64,000 nucleotides of DNA from an uncultured Chitinophaga sp. (GCF_946479755.1 NZ_CAMLHC010000036.1:1-64000); one strand, 5' to 3'. Shown: positions 39,388 through 48,941, numbered from the stretch's first letter. Numbers and translations are program-made. Notes: generated by a model not told the origin, from the letters alone.

Positions 39388-41040
39388 ATGAGACGGATAC
39401 TAAAAATAATTTTACCACAGATAGGCAAACTTGGGTTGGTAAAGTATGTGCTGCTGGGTATTCTTTCGGGAGCCTTCAGCTTTCTGTTTGTGAACTCCGT
39501 GACCCGGGTCATCGGCCAGATTATAAGCGGCGGTTTTACCAGCATCAGCGCAGAATACATCCTGACATTTGCCGGTATCATCCTGGCTTACATCTGGATC
39601 AGGCGGACCCTGGCACTGGCGATCATCGACCTGGCGCAAACCTTTTTCTGGAAACTGCGCCTCCGGATATTGTCCATCGTGCTGAACGCCAACTACCAAC
39701 AGCTGTCCAGCCGAAGATCGAAGATATATACCGCCCTGTTTCACGATGTGTATGTATTAACGGACGCTTCTACCAGCGTCATCGGTTTTGCCACCTCGCT
39801 GATCCTGGCTCTTGCCAGTCTTGCATACCTGGCGTCGATATCGCTGATATTGTTTGCTATCACGCTTGTGATTGCATCGCTGGGCATCACTGTGTATCAT
39901 TTCGGTTCCAAACGCAGTAACAAAAGGTTTGAAATCACCCGTGCCCTGGAAAATAAGTTTGTAAAAAACGCAGACGGTATCCTGGACGGTTTTAAAGAAA
40001 TTTTTATTGAGCCACGCAAAGGCAAAGCTATCTTTGAAAACAAAATACTGCCCATCGCCAGCGATTCTTACAACAACAATACAGTGGCCTTTACCGGGTT
40101 TCTGAACAACCAGATTACGGGGCAGGTGTTGTTTTACGTACTTATTTCATCCATATTGCTGTTCTTCGGTATTGTACTGAAAATAAAACCGAATGAAATC
40201 GTCAGCTTCGTGTTTACGCTCCTGTACCTGCTGGGCTCCATTGAAACCATTATGGTCATATTGCCGGGCCTGATGAGGGCAAGGGTGGCTTCCAATCACC
40301 TGGTAGCACTGACGTCGGAGCTGCAGGAAGCCAACTTCCACAACCCGCTGCCGGACACCTACATTACCAAAAAGGACTTCGGTCATATTGTTGTCAGCGA
40401 CCTGGAATTCAACTATGGCGAGAACGAAGAAGCCTTTGGCGTGGGACCGGTGAACTTTGAAGCGGGCAAAGGAGAGATCGTATTTATCTATGGTGGCAAT
40501 GGCAGCGGTAAAACGACCTTCATATACTCCCTCCTCGGTTTGTGTGTTCCCACTGCCGGTGAAATAAGGCTTAATGATATCCTGGTGGACCAGCACACCT
40601 ATCCTGCTTATCGCGCCGTTTTTTCAGTCGTCTTCAGTAATTTCTACCTGTTCGATGAACTACTTGGCCTGGAAAACTTCAACCAGGAAAAATGGAACTA
40701 TTACCTCGACCTTTTTGAATTGAAAGGGAAAGTGACCCTCGACGGCGCCAACTTCTCCACGACGGATCTTTCTACCGGGCAGCGGAAGCGGCTCGCGCTC
40801 ATTGCTGCACTGATGGAGGAGAAGCCGGTACTGGTGATCGATGAATGGGCAGCAGACCAGGACCCCTATTTCCGGCGGAAGTTTTATCTGGAAATTTTAC
40901 CTATGCTGAAAGAAGACGGGCTGACCATCATCGCCATCACGCATGACGATAAATACTATCACTGTGCGGATAAGTTGTACCGCATGGAATATGGGAAACT
41001 ACAGCGCGACTTCGTACATGCGCCTGCGATGCTTAAATGA
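39388..41040 (+). CDS. Cyclic peptide ABC exporter (PvdE/SyrD type), fused membrane and ATPase domains
   Basis: A 550-residue half-transporter. The N-terminal half (about 1-310) has six likely transmembrane segments. The C-terminal half is an ABC ATPase with Walker A at G369-T377 (GGNGSGKTT), signature LSTGQ at 461-465 and Walker B ending D485-E486. The length and the start (MRRILKIILPQI, followed by GILSGAFSFLFVN) fit the cyclic-peptide exporter family of PvdE and SyrD, which are about 550 residues. In that family the protein moves a peptide natural product or its acylated precursor across the inner membrane. It lies 48 bases after the last NRPS, in the same direction, and is followed by the type II thioesterase. 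It probably exports the product of the assembly line to the periplasm, where the downstream acylase would act. Confidence 0.9.
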   Translation: MRRILKIILPQIGKLGLVKYVLLGILSGAFSFLFVNSVTRVIGQIISGGFTSISAEYILTFAGIILAYIWIRRTLALAIIDLAQTFFWKLRLRILSIVLNANYQQLSSRRSKIYTALFHDVYVLTDASTSVIGFATSLILALASLAYLASISLILFAITLVIASLGITVYHFGSKRSNKRFEITRALENKFVKNADGILDGFKEIFIEPRKGKAIFENKILPIASDSYNNNTVAFTGFLNNQITGQVLFYVLISSILLFFGIVLKIKPNEIVSFVFTLLYLLGSIETIMVILPGLMRARVASNHLVALTSELQEANFHNPLPDTYITKKDFGHIVVSDLEFNYGENEEAFGVGPVNFEAGKGEIVFIYGGNGSGKTTFIYSLLGLCVPTAGEIRLNDILVDQHTYPAYRAVFSVVFSNFYLFDELLGLENFNQEKWNYYLDLFELKGKVTLDGANFSTTDLSTGQRKRLALIAALMEEKPVLVIDEWAADQDPYFRRKFYLEILPMLKEDGLTIIAITHDDKYYHCADKLYRMEYGKLQRDFVHAPAMLK

Positions 41041-41067
41041 TTGCAATCCTTTCAAAAGAAATTATTT

Positions 41068-41781
41068 ATGAAAAGACCTCAATTGTTTCTCCTGCATTTT
41101 GCGGGCGGAAATTGCTACTCCTTTCAGTTTCTTACTCCGCTGTTGCACGGCTTCGATGTAATAGCGCTTGAATTGCCCGGCCGCGGGCGCCGGATGGAAG
41201 AACCACTGCTCACGGACTTCGACCAGGCGGCAGAAGATGTCTGCCGCCAGATCCGCGCCAGGCTAAATGGCGCCGGTTTTATGATCTACGGGCACAGTAT
41301 GGGTGCTTACCTTGGCCTGAGAGCCACCAGCTGGCTGGAGGAAAACGGAAAGCCTCCGCTGGCCCTGGTTGTCAGCGGCAATGCCGGACCGGGAATGAGA
41401 GACATCAAAAGCAGGTATCTGCTGGAACACGATGCGTTTGTAGCAGAGCTGAGGAAACTGGGGGGTGTACCGGAAGAACTGTTCGAGAACAGGGAGCTGT
41501 TCGATTTTTTTGAACCGATATTACGGGCAGACTTCGAAATCGCTGAGCGGAATAACATTGAGAACGCTGCGGCAGTAAATGTCCCCTTGTACGCCATTAT
41601 GGGCAGCGAAGAAGAAAAAGCCGCCTCTATAGATAACTGGGGCCGTTTCACCCACTCCTTCTTCAACGCTGAAGTGTTGCCAGGGGACCATTTCTTTATT
41701 CACAGGCATCCGCACCGGCTAATGCAGATCATCCGCCTTGTATACAATCAGGCGACACTGGTCCAGCATAATGACTGCTGA
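41068..41781 (+). CDS. Type II thioesterase (assembly-line editing)
   Basis: An alpha/beta hydrolase of 237 residues. It begins MKRPQLFLLHFAGG, the usual start of this family. GHSMG contains nucleophile Ser77, and His208 in PGDHFFIH completes the active site. An in-frame TTG at 41041 would add nine residues, but the ATG at 41068 fits the family start better. Type II thioesterases remove wrong or stalled acyl groups from carrier proteins and restore the assembly line. This is the only thioesterase in the visible cluster. It could also help release the product, but such enzymes usually edit, and the terminal C domain upstream is a better candidate for release. It sits 27 bases after the exporter gene and 36 bases before the acylase. 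Confidence 0.92.
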   Translation: MKRPQLFLLHFAGGNCYSFQFLTPLLHGFDVIALELPGRGRRMEEPLLTDFDQAAEDVCRQIRARLNGAGFMIYGHSMGAYLGLRATSWLEENGKPPLALVVSGNAGPGMRDIKSRYLLEHDAFVAELRKLGGVPEELFENRELFDFFEPILRADFEIAERNNIENAAAVNVPLYAIMGSEEEKAASIDNWGRFTHSFFNAEVLPGDHFFIHRHPHRLMQIIRLVYNQATLVQHNDC

Positions 41782-41817
41782 GCGGAGCGTATTCTTATCA
41801 AATAAAATTCAGGTTGA

Positions 41818-44244
41818 ATGAAAAAGATAAAAGCCGGATTCTTATTTCCGCTCATCGCGTTAATTCTTTTGGTCACCGGGTTGTCCATACCGGTATTCAA
41901 TGCGCCGCCATTGGGTATGCTGCTCGACCCTTTCATCGGGGTGGTGCAAAATGACCGGGACGGTCAGCTGACCGGCATCAGCGTTACTATCCGCCAAACC
42001 GGCCTGCCCCATACAGCGGAAGTATACTTTGATGAAAGAAAAGTACCGCATATCTACGCAGACAATACGGACGATCTTTTTTTTACACAGGGATATGTTA
42101 CCGCCGCGCTGCGTTTATGGCAAATGGATTTTGCCGCCTATGCCGCCGCCGGCCGGCTGTCTGAGATTTTCCGCGGTGACAGGTTCCTGGCTTACGACCG
42201 TAACCAGCGGAGGATGGGCCTCCTGGAGGCAGCGCGGCAGTCATTGCAGCTGATGGAAACAGACCCTGAGACCATGGCTGCCCTGAACGCCTATACGAAA
42301 GGTGTCAACGCTTACATTCAGACATTGCGGTACCGGCAGTACCCGTTGGAATATAAAATACTCAACTATTCGCCTGAGCCATGGAGCAACCTTAAAAGTG
42401 TGCTGGTGATGAAACAGGTGGGTAACAACATGACCGGTTACGAAGAGGATATGATGATGTCTAAACTGATGCTGGTATTGGGGGAAGACACTTTCAATAA
42501 ATTGTATCCCGACTTCGGGCCTCATGTAACACCGGTGATGGACAAGCCGCGGCAGGCTGCCAGCCCCGCCTTTCAGCAGCTGAAGAAACCGGCGTATCTC
42601 GATTATGCTTTCCTGTCGTCGGTATCCGCCATCACTCCCAGTAACTACAATCCAAGACTGGGCAGCAACAGCTGGGCGGTATCCGGCAAAAAAACAAAGT
42701 CGGGCTATCCCATGCTGGCCAATGATCCTCATCTTACCCTTTCCCTGCCGAATGTATGGCTGGAGATGCAATTATCCGCGCCCGGCATGAACGTGTACGG
42801 CGTATCTATCCCCGGCACGCCGGCGGTGATCATCGGGTTCAACGACCGTGTGGCCTGGGGCATCACCAACGGCGCCGACGATATAAAGGACTGGTACAAA
42901 CTGAAGATAAAAGCAGACTACTCGCAGTATGAACTGGATGGTAAATGGATAACGCTGCCCTACCAGGTGGAAAAGTTCAGGCGCCGGGGAGGAGCGGACT
43001 TTTATGATACCATCTACCATACGGTACATGGCCCGTTGGTGACCACGGCCAGCTTCCCGGACAAACGCCCCGAATTAATGAACTACGCCCTGAAATGGGA
43101 GTTGCTCAAAGCCTCCAATGAATTCTCTACGTTTATAAAGCTGGCCCGCGCCCGTAATTATGAGGATTTCAGGGGCGCGCTAAAAAGCTATTCCTGTCCT
43201 GTTATGAACTTCACTTTCGCCTGTAATGATAATACCATTGCTATTCACCACCAGGGTAGTATGCGGCGGAAGCAGGCTGGTGAAGGGAGGTTCGTCCTGG
43301 ATGGCAGTACAGGGGAATTGAACAATAGTGCATATATACCCGAAGACAGCCTGCCCCGCCTGGTAGACCCGGCTGTCAACTATGTACTTTCAGCAAACCA
43401 GCATCCAACGTATGCCGATTACCGTTACTACTACAATGGTTACTACAGTGAAACAAGAGCTGCCCGCATCAGGCAGTTGCTGGAAAGTAGCGATAGCTTC
43501 GATATTGCCGGCATGGAGCGGCTGCAACTGGACAACACCAGTGTATTTGCGGTAGAAGCACTGCCGGTGCTGACGGGGACCCTGCAACGTGATAAACTGA
43601 ATGCCGGACAGCAAAAGATGCTGAACATGCTGGCTACCTGGAAAGGCACTTACAACGCGGGTGATACAGCAGCGCTTTTATTTGAACGCTGGATAAAAAA
43701 CATCCGTAACGATACGTGGGACGAATGGGCTGCCTATTCCCCTGCACTGAAGGCGCCGCCGGATTTTACATTGCTGTCCCTCATCAGCAATGAGCCTTCA
43801 GACAGGTACTTCGATAAACAGGGGACGTCAGCAAAGGAAACTGCCGGCGATATTGTGACCGCCGCGTTTATAAAGGCTGCTGAAGAGTATGTTCAACAAA
43901 GCGAAAAAGGCAGTACGGCCTGGGCTGCCAGTAATAAAATAAATGTGATGCACCTCATTGAGATCGGCGCGTTTAGTGATACCAGGATCCCTGTCTCCGG
44001 ACATCCGGACGCTATTAACGCCGCCTCCGGCAGTTGGGGCCCTTCCTGGCGAATGATCGTAGAACTGGGAAAAAAACCGGTGGCATACGGTATTTATCCA
44101 GGAGGCCAGTCGGGTAATGCAGGCAGCCGCTATTATGATAGCGGCGTGAAAGACTGGAGTGCAGGCAAATACTATCCTTTACACTTTTACCAGTCAAAGG
44201 CGGAAGCGGCCAGGCAAAAAGGCACGGTTTGGCTATTGAAATAA
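41818..44244 (+). CDS. Penicillin acylase family Ntn hydrolase, exported (PvdQ-like role)
   Basis: An 808-residue acylase of the penicillin amidase family. An N-terminal hydrophobic segment (KAGFLFPLIALILLVTGL) is a signal peptide or anchor that sends it to the periplasm. The alpha region runs to about residue 282. The conserved GSNSW sequence marks the self-cleavage point, so Ser283 should become the N-terminal nucleophile of the beta chain. The ANDPHL motif typical of the family follows. In pyoverdine and related pathways such enzymes remove a fatty acyl group from the exported precursor; others cleave acyl-homoserine lactones. Its position right after the exporter and thioesterase supports prodrug or precursor deacylation. 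The acyl-loading start module would lie upstream of the window, so the substrate acyl group cannot be predicted. Confidence 0.92.
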   Translation: MKKIKAGFLFPLIALILLVTGLSIPVFNAPPLGMLLDPFIGVVQNDRDGQLTGISVTIRQTGLPHTAEVYFDERKVPHIYADNTDDLFFTQGYVTAALRLWQMDFAAYAAAGRLSEIFRGDRFLAYDRNQRRMGLLEAARQSLQLMETDPETMAALNAYTKGVNAYIQTLRYRQYPLEYKILNYSPEPWSNLKSVLVMKQVGNNMTGYEEDMMMSKLMLVLGEDTFNKLYPDFGPHVTPVMDKPRQAASPAFQQLKKPAYLDYAFLSSVSAITPSNYNPRLGSNSWAVSGKKTKSGYPMLANDPHLTLSLPNVWLEMQLSAPGMNVYGVSIPGTPAVIIGFNDRVAWGITNGADDIKDWYKLKIKADYSQYELDGKWITLPYQVEKFRRRGGADFYDTIYHTVHGPLVTTASFPDKRPELMNYALKWELLKASNEFSTFIKLARARNYEDFRGALKSYSCPVMNFTFACNDNTIAIHHQGSMRRKQAGEGRFVLDGSTGELNNSAYIPEDSLPRLVDPAVNYVLSANQHPTYADYRYYYNGYYSETRAARIRQLLESSDSFDIAGMERLQLDNTSVFAVEALPVLTGTLQRDKLNAGQQKMLNMLATWKGTYNAGDTAALLFERWIKNIRNDTWDEWAAYSPALKAPPDFTLLSLISNEPSDRYFDKQGTSAKETAGDIVTAAFIKAAEEYVQQSEKGSTAWAASNKINVMHLIEIGAFSDTRIPVSGHPDAINAASGSWGPSWRMIVELGKKPVAYGIYPGGQSGNAGSRYYDSGVKDWSAGKYYPLHFYQSKAEAARQKGTVWLLK

Positions 44245-44278
44245 TCCCATTTGGTGACCAATTAAATATTTCATCATC

Positions 44279-44695
44279 ATGAAAAAAAAGATCGCTGATA
44301 ATATAAAGGTGTTCCTGCTAACCACCATCCTGATCCTGCTTGTTCGTCTTGCAGGAGATTTCCCCTGGTGGAGCTTCGTTGTTTTCCTGGTACCTGCCGG
44401 AATGGCCATGCGCTATAAAAAGTGGCAGGCTGCGTTTTTCATAGCCGGCTTTTTATCGGGTTTTCTCATCTGGACCGGCGCCAGCCTTTATTTCGAATAT
44501 ACGGGTAATGGTATCGTGCTGCAGAAGACCGCGCTGTTGCTCGGTACATCGCGTGTACTGGTAGTGCTGGGCACAGGAATGATAGGCGGGCTGATTTCGG
44601 GGTTGTCGCTGTTTACCGGAGCTACTGTTATGAGCGCCGGGAAACCGATGATGTTTATTAACAACGGCGCTATTACCGATAAGATTAACCTTTAA
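44279..44695 (+). CDS. Small membrane protein of unknown function in the cluster
   Basis: A 138-residue protein. I do not recognise a family. It has about four hydrophobic segments (residues 9-25, 30-45, 50-70 and 85-120), a positively charged start (MKKKIADNIK) and a Gly-rich stretch (GTGMIGGLISG) in the last hydrophobic region. It lies between the acylase and the CmlA-like hydroxylase with gaps of 34 and 10 bases, so it is almost certainly co-transcribed with them. A role in product export, immunity or anchoring the acylase is possible but is inference only. Confidence 0.7.
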   Translation: MKKKIADNIKVFLLTTILILLVRLAGDFPWWSFVVFLVPAGMAMRYKKWQAAFFIAGFLSGFLIWTGASLYFEYTGNGIVLQKTALLLGTSRVLVVLGTGMIGGLISGLSLFTGATVMSAGKPMMFINNGAITDKINL

Positions 44696-44705
44696 ATAAA
44701 AATGT

Positions 44706-46331
44706 ATGCAACATAAAAAATATTTTCTCAAACCCAACGTGATCATTGAACCATTGATAGAAAAATGGTATGCCTGGACACACCTGATTTCTCCTGCTAC
44801 GGCGGCCATGAATGTGGCAGGCCGCCATCTGAAAATCATGAATTCATATATACAGGCGCCGCAGATCCATGCGGCGGCAGTACTCAATCCCAAAATGCTG
44901 GGAGGACCTTTTATGGACTATAAAGGCGGTAGAGTGGAGGAAGTTAAACAGCTGCGGAAGGAAACCATGGAGCGCCAGGCGTCTTCCCTGGAGCTGGCAG
45001 CCGCTATCACCGAGTTGGATAAGATGCTGAAAGCACATGCAAAGGGGTACTCACTGGAATCGTTATACGAAAAAGTGCCCGATTTGCTGAAGGGGTATGT
45101 GGAACTGGTGTACGACCTGAATAACTACCCTTCTTTCCGGTTGTTTGAAACCCTGCTGTACCAGAGTGAGTTTTATAATAAAAAAGCGCAGAGCATTGCA
45201 CTCTGGATCACTAACAATGATGACCGTCCCTTCTGCCTGAGTACGCCCCGCCTGGCAGACGAAACTATCCTGCACCTGGACATTCCATTCGATCATCCCG
45301 GTATTGATGCGTTGAGCAGGATGAAGAGGGAAGGCGGATCGATAGACGCGGTAGCCGCTTTACTGGGCGTGGCGGATGCCGACCGTCCGTTGTTTGACAG
45401 CTTTTTTACGGAAGAAAAGCATCCGCCGTACCGTCAGTATAATGGTCCCAATGTAAGAATGCGTTACTTCGGTCATGCCTGCATCCTGATAGAAACGAAG
45501 GACGTCAGTATCCTGGTGGATCCGCTGATAAGCTACTACGGCTATGAATCCAGTGTGGCGCATTTCTCGGACATAGACCTTCCGGATACGATCGATTATG
45601 TACTGATCACTCATAATCACCAGGACCATATCCTGTTTGAAACCCTGCTGCCGTTGCGCCATAAGATCAGGAATATTATCGTGCCGAGAACAACCACCGG
45701 CGCACTGCAGGATCCTAACCTGAAACTGGCGTTCAATAATATAGGCTTCCATCAGGTCACTGAAATTGATGTGCTGGAGAAAGTGCAGTTTGAAAATTGT
45801 GTCGTTACCGGCATTCCCTTTACCGGTGAACACAGTGATCTTAACATCCAGGCCAAAACCTGTTATCACATCGCTATCGACCAGTTTACATTTATGTTCG
45901 TGGCAGATTCAAGGATTATGGAGCCAAGGTTGTACGAACATGTACACCGGCAGACAGGCGATGTAGATGTGATTTTCCTCGGCATGGAATGCGATGGCGC
46001 CCCGTTGTCCTGGTTATACGGTCCCTTGCTGACAGATGAGTTGCCCCGTGATAAAGACCAGTCTCGGCGATTGTCCGGTTCCAATTATGAGAAAGGGATG
46101 CACCTGGTAGATATCTTTCACCCAAAAGAAACCTATGTGTATGCGATGGGACAGGAACCATGGCTTGAATTTATCAGCACGGTGAAATACACGGATGATT
46201 CAAACCCCATTGTCCAATCCAATATGTTGGTAGAGGAATGCAGGTACCGCGGCATTATTGCAGAACGACTATACGGAGAGAAGGAATTGTTGTACGGGCT
46301 AAAGAAAGAAGCCGTTGCCACACTGGCATAA
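44706..46331 (+). CDS. CmlA-type diiron beta-hydroxylase (MBL fold) acting on carrier-bound amino acid
   Basis: A 541-residue protein. The last ~300 residues have a metallo-beta-lactamase fold with HNHQDH at 303-308. The N-terminal ~240 residues are not part of that fold and begin like the CmlA N-terminal domain (LKPNVIIEPLIEKWYAW). From memory, the CmlA diiron ligands are H305, H307, D309, H310, E377, D403 and H466. Here H303, H305, D307, H308, E375 (GEHSDL) and D401 (VADSR) fall at a constant offset of two, with H466 or H472 left for the last ligand. Replacement of an MBL zinc His by Glu is the mark of this oxygenase group. CmlA hydroxylates the beta carbon of an aromatic amino acid held on a PCP in chloramphenicol synthesis. 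Phe and Tyr-like modules in the first NRPS are natural candidate substrates, though Asn or another residue is possible. A plain UlaG-like hydrolase is less likely because of the N-terminal domain. Confidence 0.85.
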   Translation: MQHKKYFLKPNVIIEPLIEKWYAWTHLISPATAAMNVAGRHLKIMNSYIQAPQIHAAAVLNPKMLGGPFMDYKGGRVEEVKQLRKETMERQASSLELAAAITELDKMLKAHAKGYSLESLYEKVPDLLKGYVELVYDLNNYPSFRLFETLLYQSEFYNKKAQSIALWITNNDDRPFCLSTPRLADETILHLDIPFDHPGIDALSRMKREGGSIDAVAALLGVADADRPLFDSFFTEEKHPPYRQYNGPNVRMRYFGHACILIETKDVSILVDPLISYYGYESSVAHFSDIDLPDTIDYVLITHNHQDHILFETLLPLRHKIRNIIVPRTTTGALQDPNLKLAFNNIGFHQVTEIDVLEKVQFENCVVTGIPFTGEHSDLNIQAKTCYHIAIDQFTFMFVADSRIMEPRLYEHVHRQTGDVDVIFLGMECDGAPLSWLYGPLLTDELPRDKDQSRRLSGSNYEKGMHLVDIFHPKETYVYAMGQEPWLEFISTVKYTDDSNPIVQSNMLVEECRYRGIIAERLYGEKELLYGLKKEAVATLA

Positions 46332-46383
46332 CGGGCTGTCATAGCCTGTTTCTTGGTTTTATGTTATAAATTAATTAATTTGT

Positions 46384-48855
46384 ATGAATCCTAATTTAAA
46401 ATTAATCCGCATGAAGTTAGTAGGTACGAGTGTACTGTTGATGCTGACCCTGATGTTGATGAAACCCGCCCAAGCCCAGGAAATAACCAATAATCGCCGT
46501 GTAGCAGGAAAGATTACAGATGAAAATAAGCAACCGCTCGAATTTGCGACAGTTGTGCTCTTCAAAGCGGCTGATTCCAGCATTGTGAAAACAGGATTGA
46601 CAGAAGCCGGTGGCAAATTCCTCTTTGCTGATGTCAGCAACGGGCAGTACTATGTACTGGGAACGTTTGTAGGGTTTACCAAACGTAAAAGTGAAGTATT
46701 CAGCATTACTGACGATAATCCATCCGTTGAAACAGGCGTGATAACACTTACGGCTACATCCAAAACGCTCAAAAGAGTGGACATCGTAGCTGAAAAGCCA
46801 CTGTTCGAAAGAAAGATAGACCGTGTGGTTATGAACGTGTCCAACAGCAGTATCTCCACAGGGTCTACCGCCCTGGAGGTATTGCAGCGCGCGCCCGGCG
46901 TGGTGGTTGACCAGAACGACAAAATCCTGATGAAGGGGAAAAGCGGCGTGTTGGTGCTGCTTGACGGTAAACCGACCTATATGAGCGCCGGCGACCTGGC
47001 CAATGTACTCCGTAGCATGCAAAGCTCGCAGATCGAGTCCATTGAACTGATCACCAACCCTCCTGCAAAATATGATGCCGCCGGAAACTCCGGTATTATC
47101 AATATTAAAACGGTCAGAAGCAAAAGTGCCGGCACCAACGGCAGCTTTTCAGCAGGTATCAACTACTGGGACCGCCTGCGGGAATATGCGAGCATCAACC
47201 TGAACCATCGCAGCGGGAAGTTCAATATCTTCGGAAACTACAGCTACAGCGGTGGAAAAAGAGATAATCATATCATGATCGACCGTGTAGCGAAAGGTAC
47301 GCCCGATACCTATTTTTCACAGGATAATCATATTCTCCGCGCTTTCAGTAACAACTACATGAAAGCCGGCGCTGATTATTTTATCAATAAAAACAATACG
47401 ATCGGTGTTCTTGTTACAGGTTACTTTAATAATTCGCAGGCCGATGGCAATGCCCATACCTTAATAGGTACGGGTATAGGGAAGTATGATTCCGCGTTGA
47501 AAGCAGCTATGGACTCAAAGGAACATTTCAGTAATCTCTCCTATAACGTGAACTATAAAGCGAGGCTGGACAGTAACGGACAGGAACTGACAGCGGACCT
47601 CGACTACTCACGCCTGAACGGAAAAGAGGTGAGCATCTATAATAATACCTTCTATGACCTGGCCGGAAAACCATTACAGCCCACTCTTGTAACAAGGAAC
47701 ATGACACCGACCACAGTAGAGATCAAAGCGTTTAAAGCGGACTACCTGCTGCCTATGGCCCATAAGCTGAAATTTGAGGCCGGTATCAAAAGCAGTTGGG
47801 TAAAAACCGACAATAATTTCGCTGCCGAACAACGGGTGGGAGAGGTCTGGAAAGACAGGGAAAACCAGAGTAACCATTTTATCTATGATGAAAATGTAAA
47901 TGCCGCTTACGTTAACTTCAACAAAGAGTTCAGGTCTACTTCAGTGCAGGCAGGATTAAGGGTCGAGAATACCAGTTCAAAAGGAAATTCCCTGACCACT
48001 GGCGACATTGTAAAAAGAAATTATACCGACTTCTTTCCCAGTGTTTTTATCCGTCAGCAGATCACCAAAAAACATATATTGAGCGCTTCCTTCAGCCGGC
48101 GTATCGACAGACCGGATTATGCCAGCCTGAACCCATTTGTATATTACCTGGACCAATATACCTATCAGAAAGGTAATCCTTTCCTGAATCCACAGTATAC
48201 CAACAACTTTGAACTGAGCTATACTTTGATGGATAAATACAATCTTACCCTGAGCTATAGTAAGACCAGGAACGTGATGACGGAGACCATCCTGCCTGAT
48301 ACCGCTACAAAAGGGTTTTACCAGATGTATCAAAACCTGGACAATCAATACTATTACGGATTAAGCATCAGCGTGCCTGTGAGGCCGTTTAAGTGGTGGA
48401 GTATCGATAATAACTTCGACGTTTATAACCTGCAGTTTAATGTTTACAACCTGGATGGAGCCCGGCTGGCTTCCAATCAGACCTCCTGGCAGTTTAAAAC
48501 CAACAACAGCTTCGACTTTGGCCACGACTTCAGGGGAGAGCTCAGCTTTAACTACCGCTCCGCTGCCAACTACGGTGTAATAAAATCCGGTGAGCAGTAT
48601 AGCTTCGATATGGGGCTCAGTAAATCTTTTCTGAAGAATAAATATAACATCAAGTTTGCCATCAGTGATTTGTTCAACACTTTTGAAACCAACCTGCAAA
48701 GCGCTTATCCCGGATTTGATTACCGTTTGTATCAGAAGCTGGACAGCCGGCGGGCGAAGTTGACCTTTACTTACCGTTTCGGCAATAAAGAAGTGAAACC
48801 TGCAAGAAGACATACTTCCGGTACAGAAGCGGAACAAAGCAGGCTGAAAGACTAA
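46384..48855 (+). CDS. TonB-dependent outer-membrane receptor with carboxypeptidase-like N-terminal domain
   Basis: An 823-residue protein with a signal peptide ending near AQAQE. A CarboxypepD-regulatory-like domain follows (about 35-125, starting VAGKITDENKQPLEFATV), then a plug-like region (SISTGSTALEVLQRAPGV, LVLLDGKPTYMS) and a long beta-barrel. An alternative start at 46411 would give a shorter signal peptide. It resembles the Bacteroidota outer-membrane beta-barrel receptor family rather than SusC, because it has no SusD partner. It is the last gene of the biosynthetic run, 52 bases after the hydroxylase and just ahead of a strong terminator. Uptake of the metal- or nutrient-loaded product, self-protection, or export across the outer membrane are possible roles; sequence alone does not decide. 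Confidence 0.85.
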   Translation: MNPNLKLIRMKLVGTSVLLMLTLMLMKPAQAQEITNNRRVAGKITDENKQPLEFATVVLFKAADSSIVKTGLTEAGGKFLFADVSNGQYYVLGTFVGFTKRKSEVFSITDDNPSVETGVITLTATSKTLKRVDIVAEKPLFERKIDRVVMNVSNSSISTGSTALEVLQRAPGVVVDQNDKILMKGKSGVLVLLDGKPTYMSAGDLANVLRSMQSSQIESIELITNPPAKYDAAGNSGIINIKTVRSKSAGTNGSFSAGINYWDRLREYASINLNHRSGKFNIFGNYSYSGGKRDNHIMIDRVAKGTPDTYFSQDNHILRAFSNNYMKAGADYFINKNNTIGVLVTGYFNNSQADGNAHTLIGTGIGKYDSALKAAMDSKEHFSNLSYNVNYKARLDSNGQELTADLDYSRLNGKEVSIYNNTFYDLAGKPLQPTLVTRNMTPTTVEIKAFKADYLLPMAHKLKFEAGIKSSWVKTDNNFAAEQRVGEVWKDRENQSNHFIYDENVNAAYVNFNKEFRSTSVQAGLRVENTSSKGNSLTTGDIVKRNYTDFFPSVFIRQQITKKHILSASFSRRIDRPDYASLNPFVYYLDQYTYQKGNPFLNPQYTNNFELSYTLMDKYNLTLSYSKTRNVMTETILPDTATKGFYQMYQNLDNQYYYGLSISVPVRPFKWWSIDNNFDVYNLQFNVYNLDGARLASNQTSWQFKTNNSFDFGHDFRGELSFNYRSAANYGVIKSGEQYSFDMGLSKSFLKNKYNIKFAISDLFNTFETNLQSAYPGFDYRLYQKLDSRRAKLTFTYRFGNKEVKPARRHTSGTEAEQSRLKD

Positions 48856-48905
48856 AGGAGAAAATAATATCGTTAAACGGAATCCGGAAAGATTGCCGGT
48901 CGCTT

Positions 48906-48941
48906 AAACCCCTGCGCACGTCGCAGGGGTTTTTTGTTTTT
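48906..48941 (+). terminator. Rho-independent terminator after the biosynthetic operon
   Basis: A perfect 8-bp GC-rich stem (CCCCTGCG at 48909-48916 with CGCAGGGG at 48922-48929) and 5-base loop are followed by a T-rich run to 48941. It lies 50 bases after the TonB receptor stop. It is the only clear intrinsic terminator I saw in the first 49 kb, which supports one long transcript. Confidence 0.88.

Noticed and set aside
41041..41067. TTG start for the type II thioesterase
   Set aside because: The ATG at 41068 yields the standard family N-terminus.
44706..46331. Simple UlaG-like MBL hydrolase
   Set aside because: The ~240-residue N-terminal domain, the Glu at 375 and ligand spacing fit CmlA-type oxygenases better.
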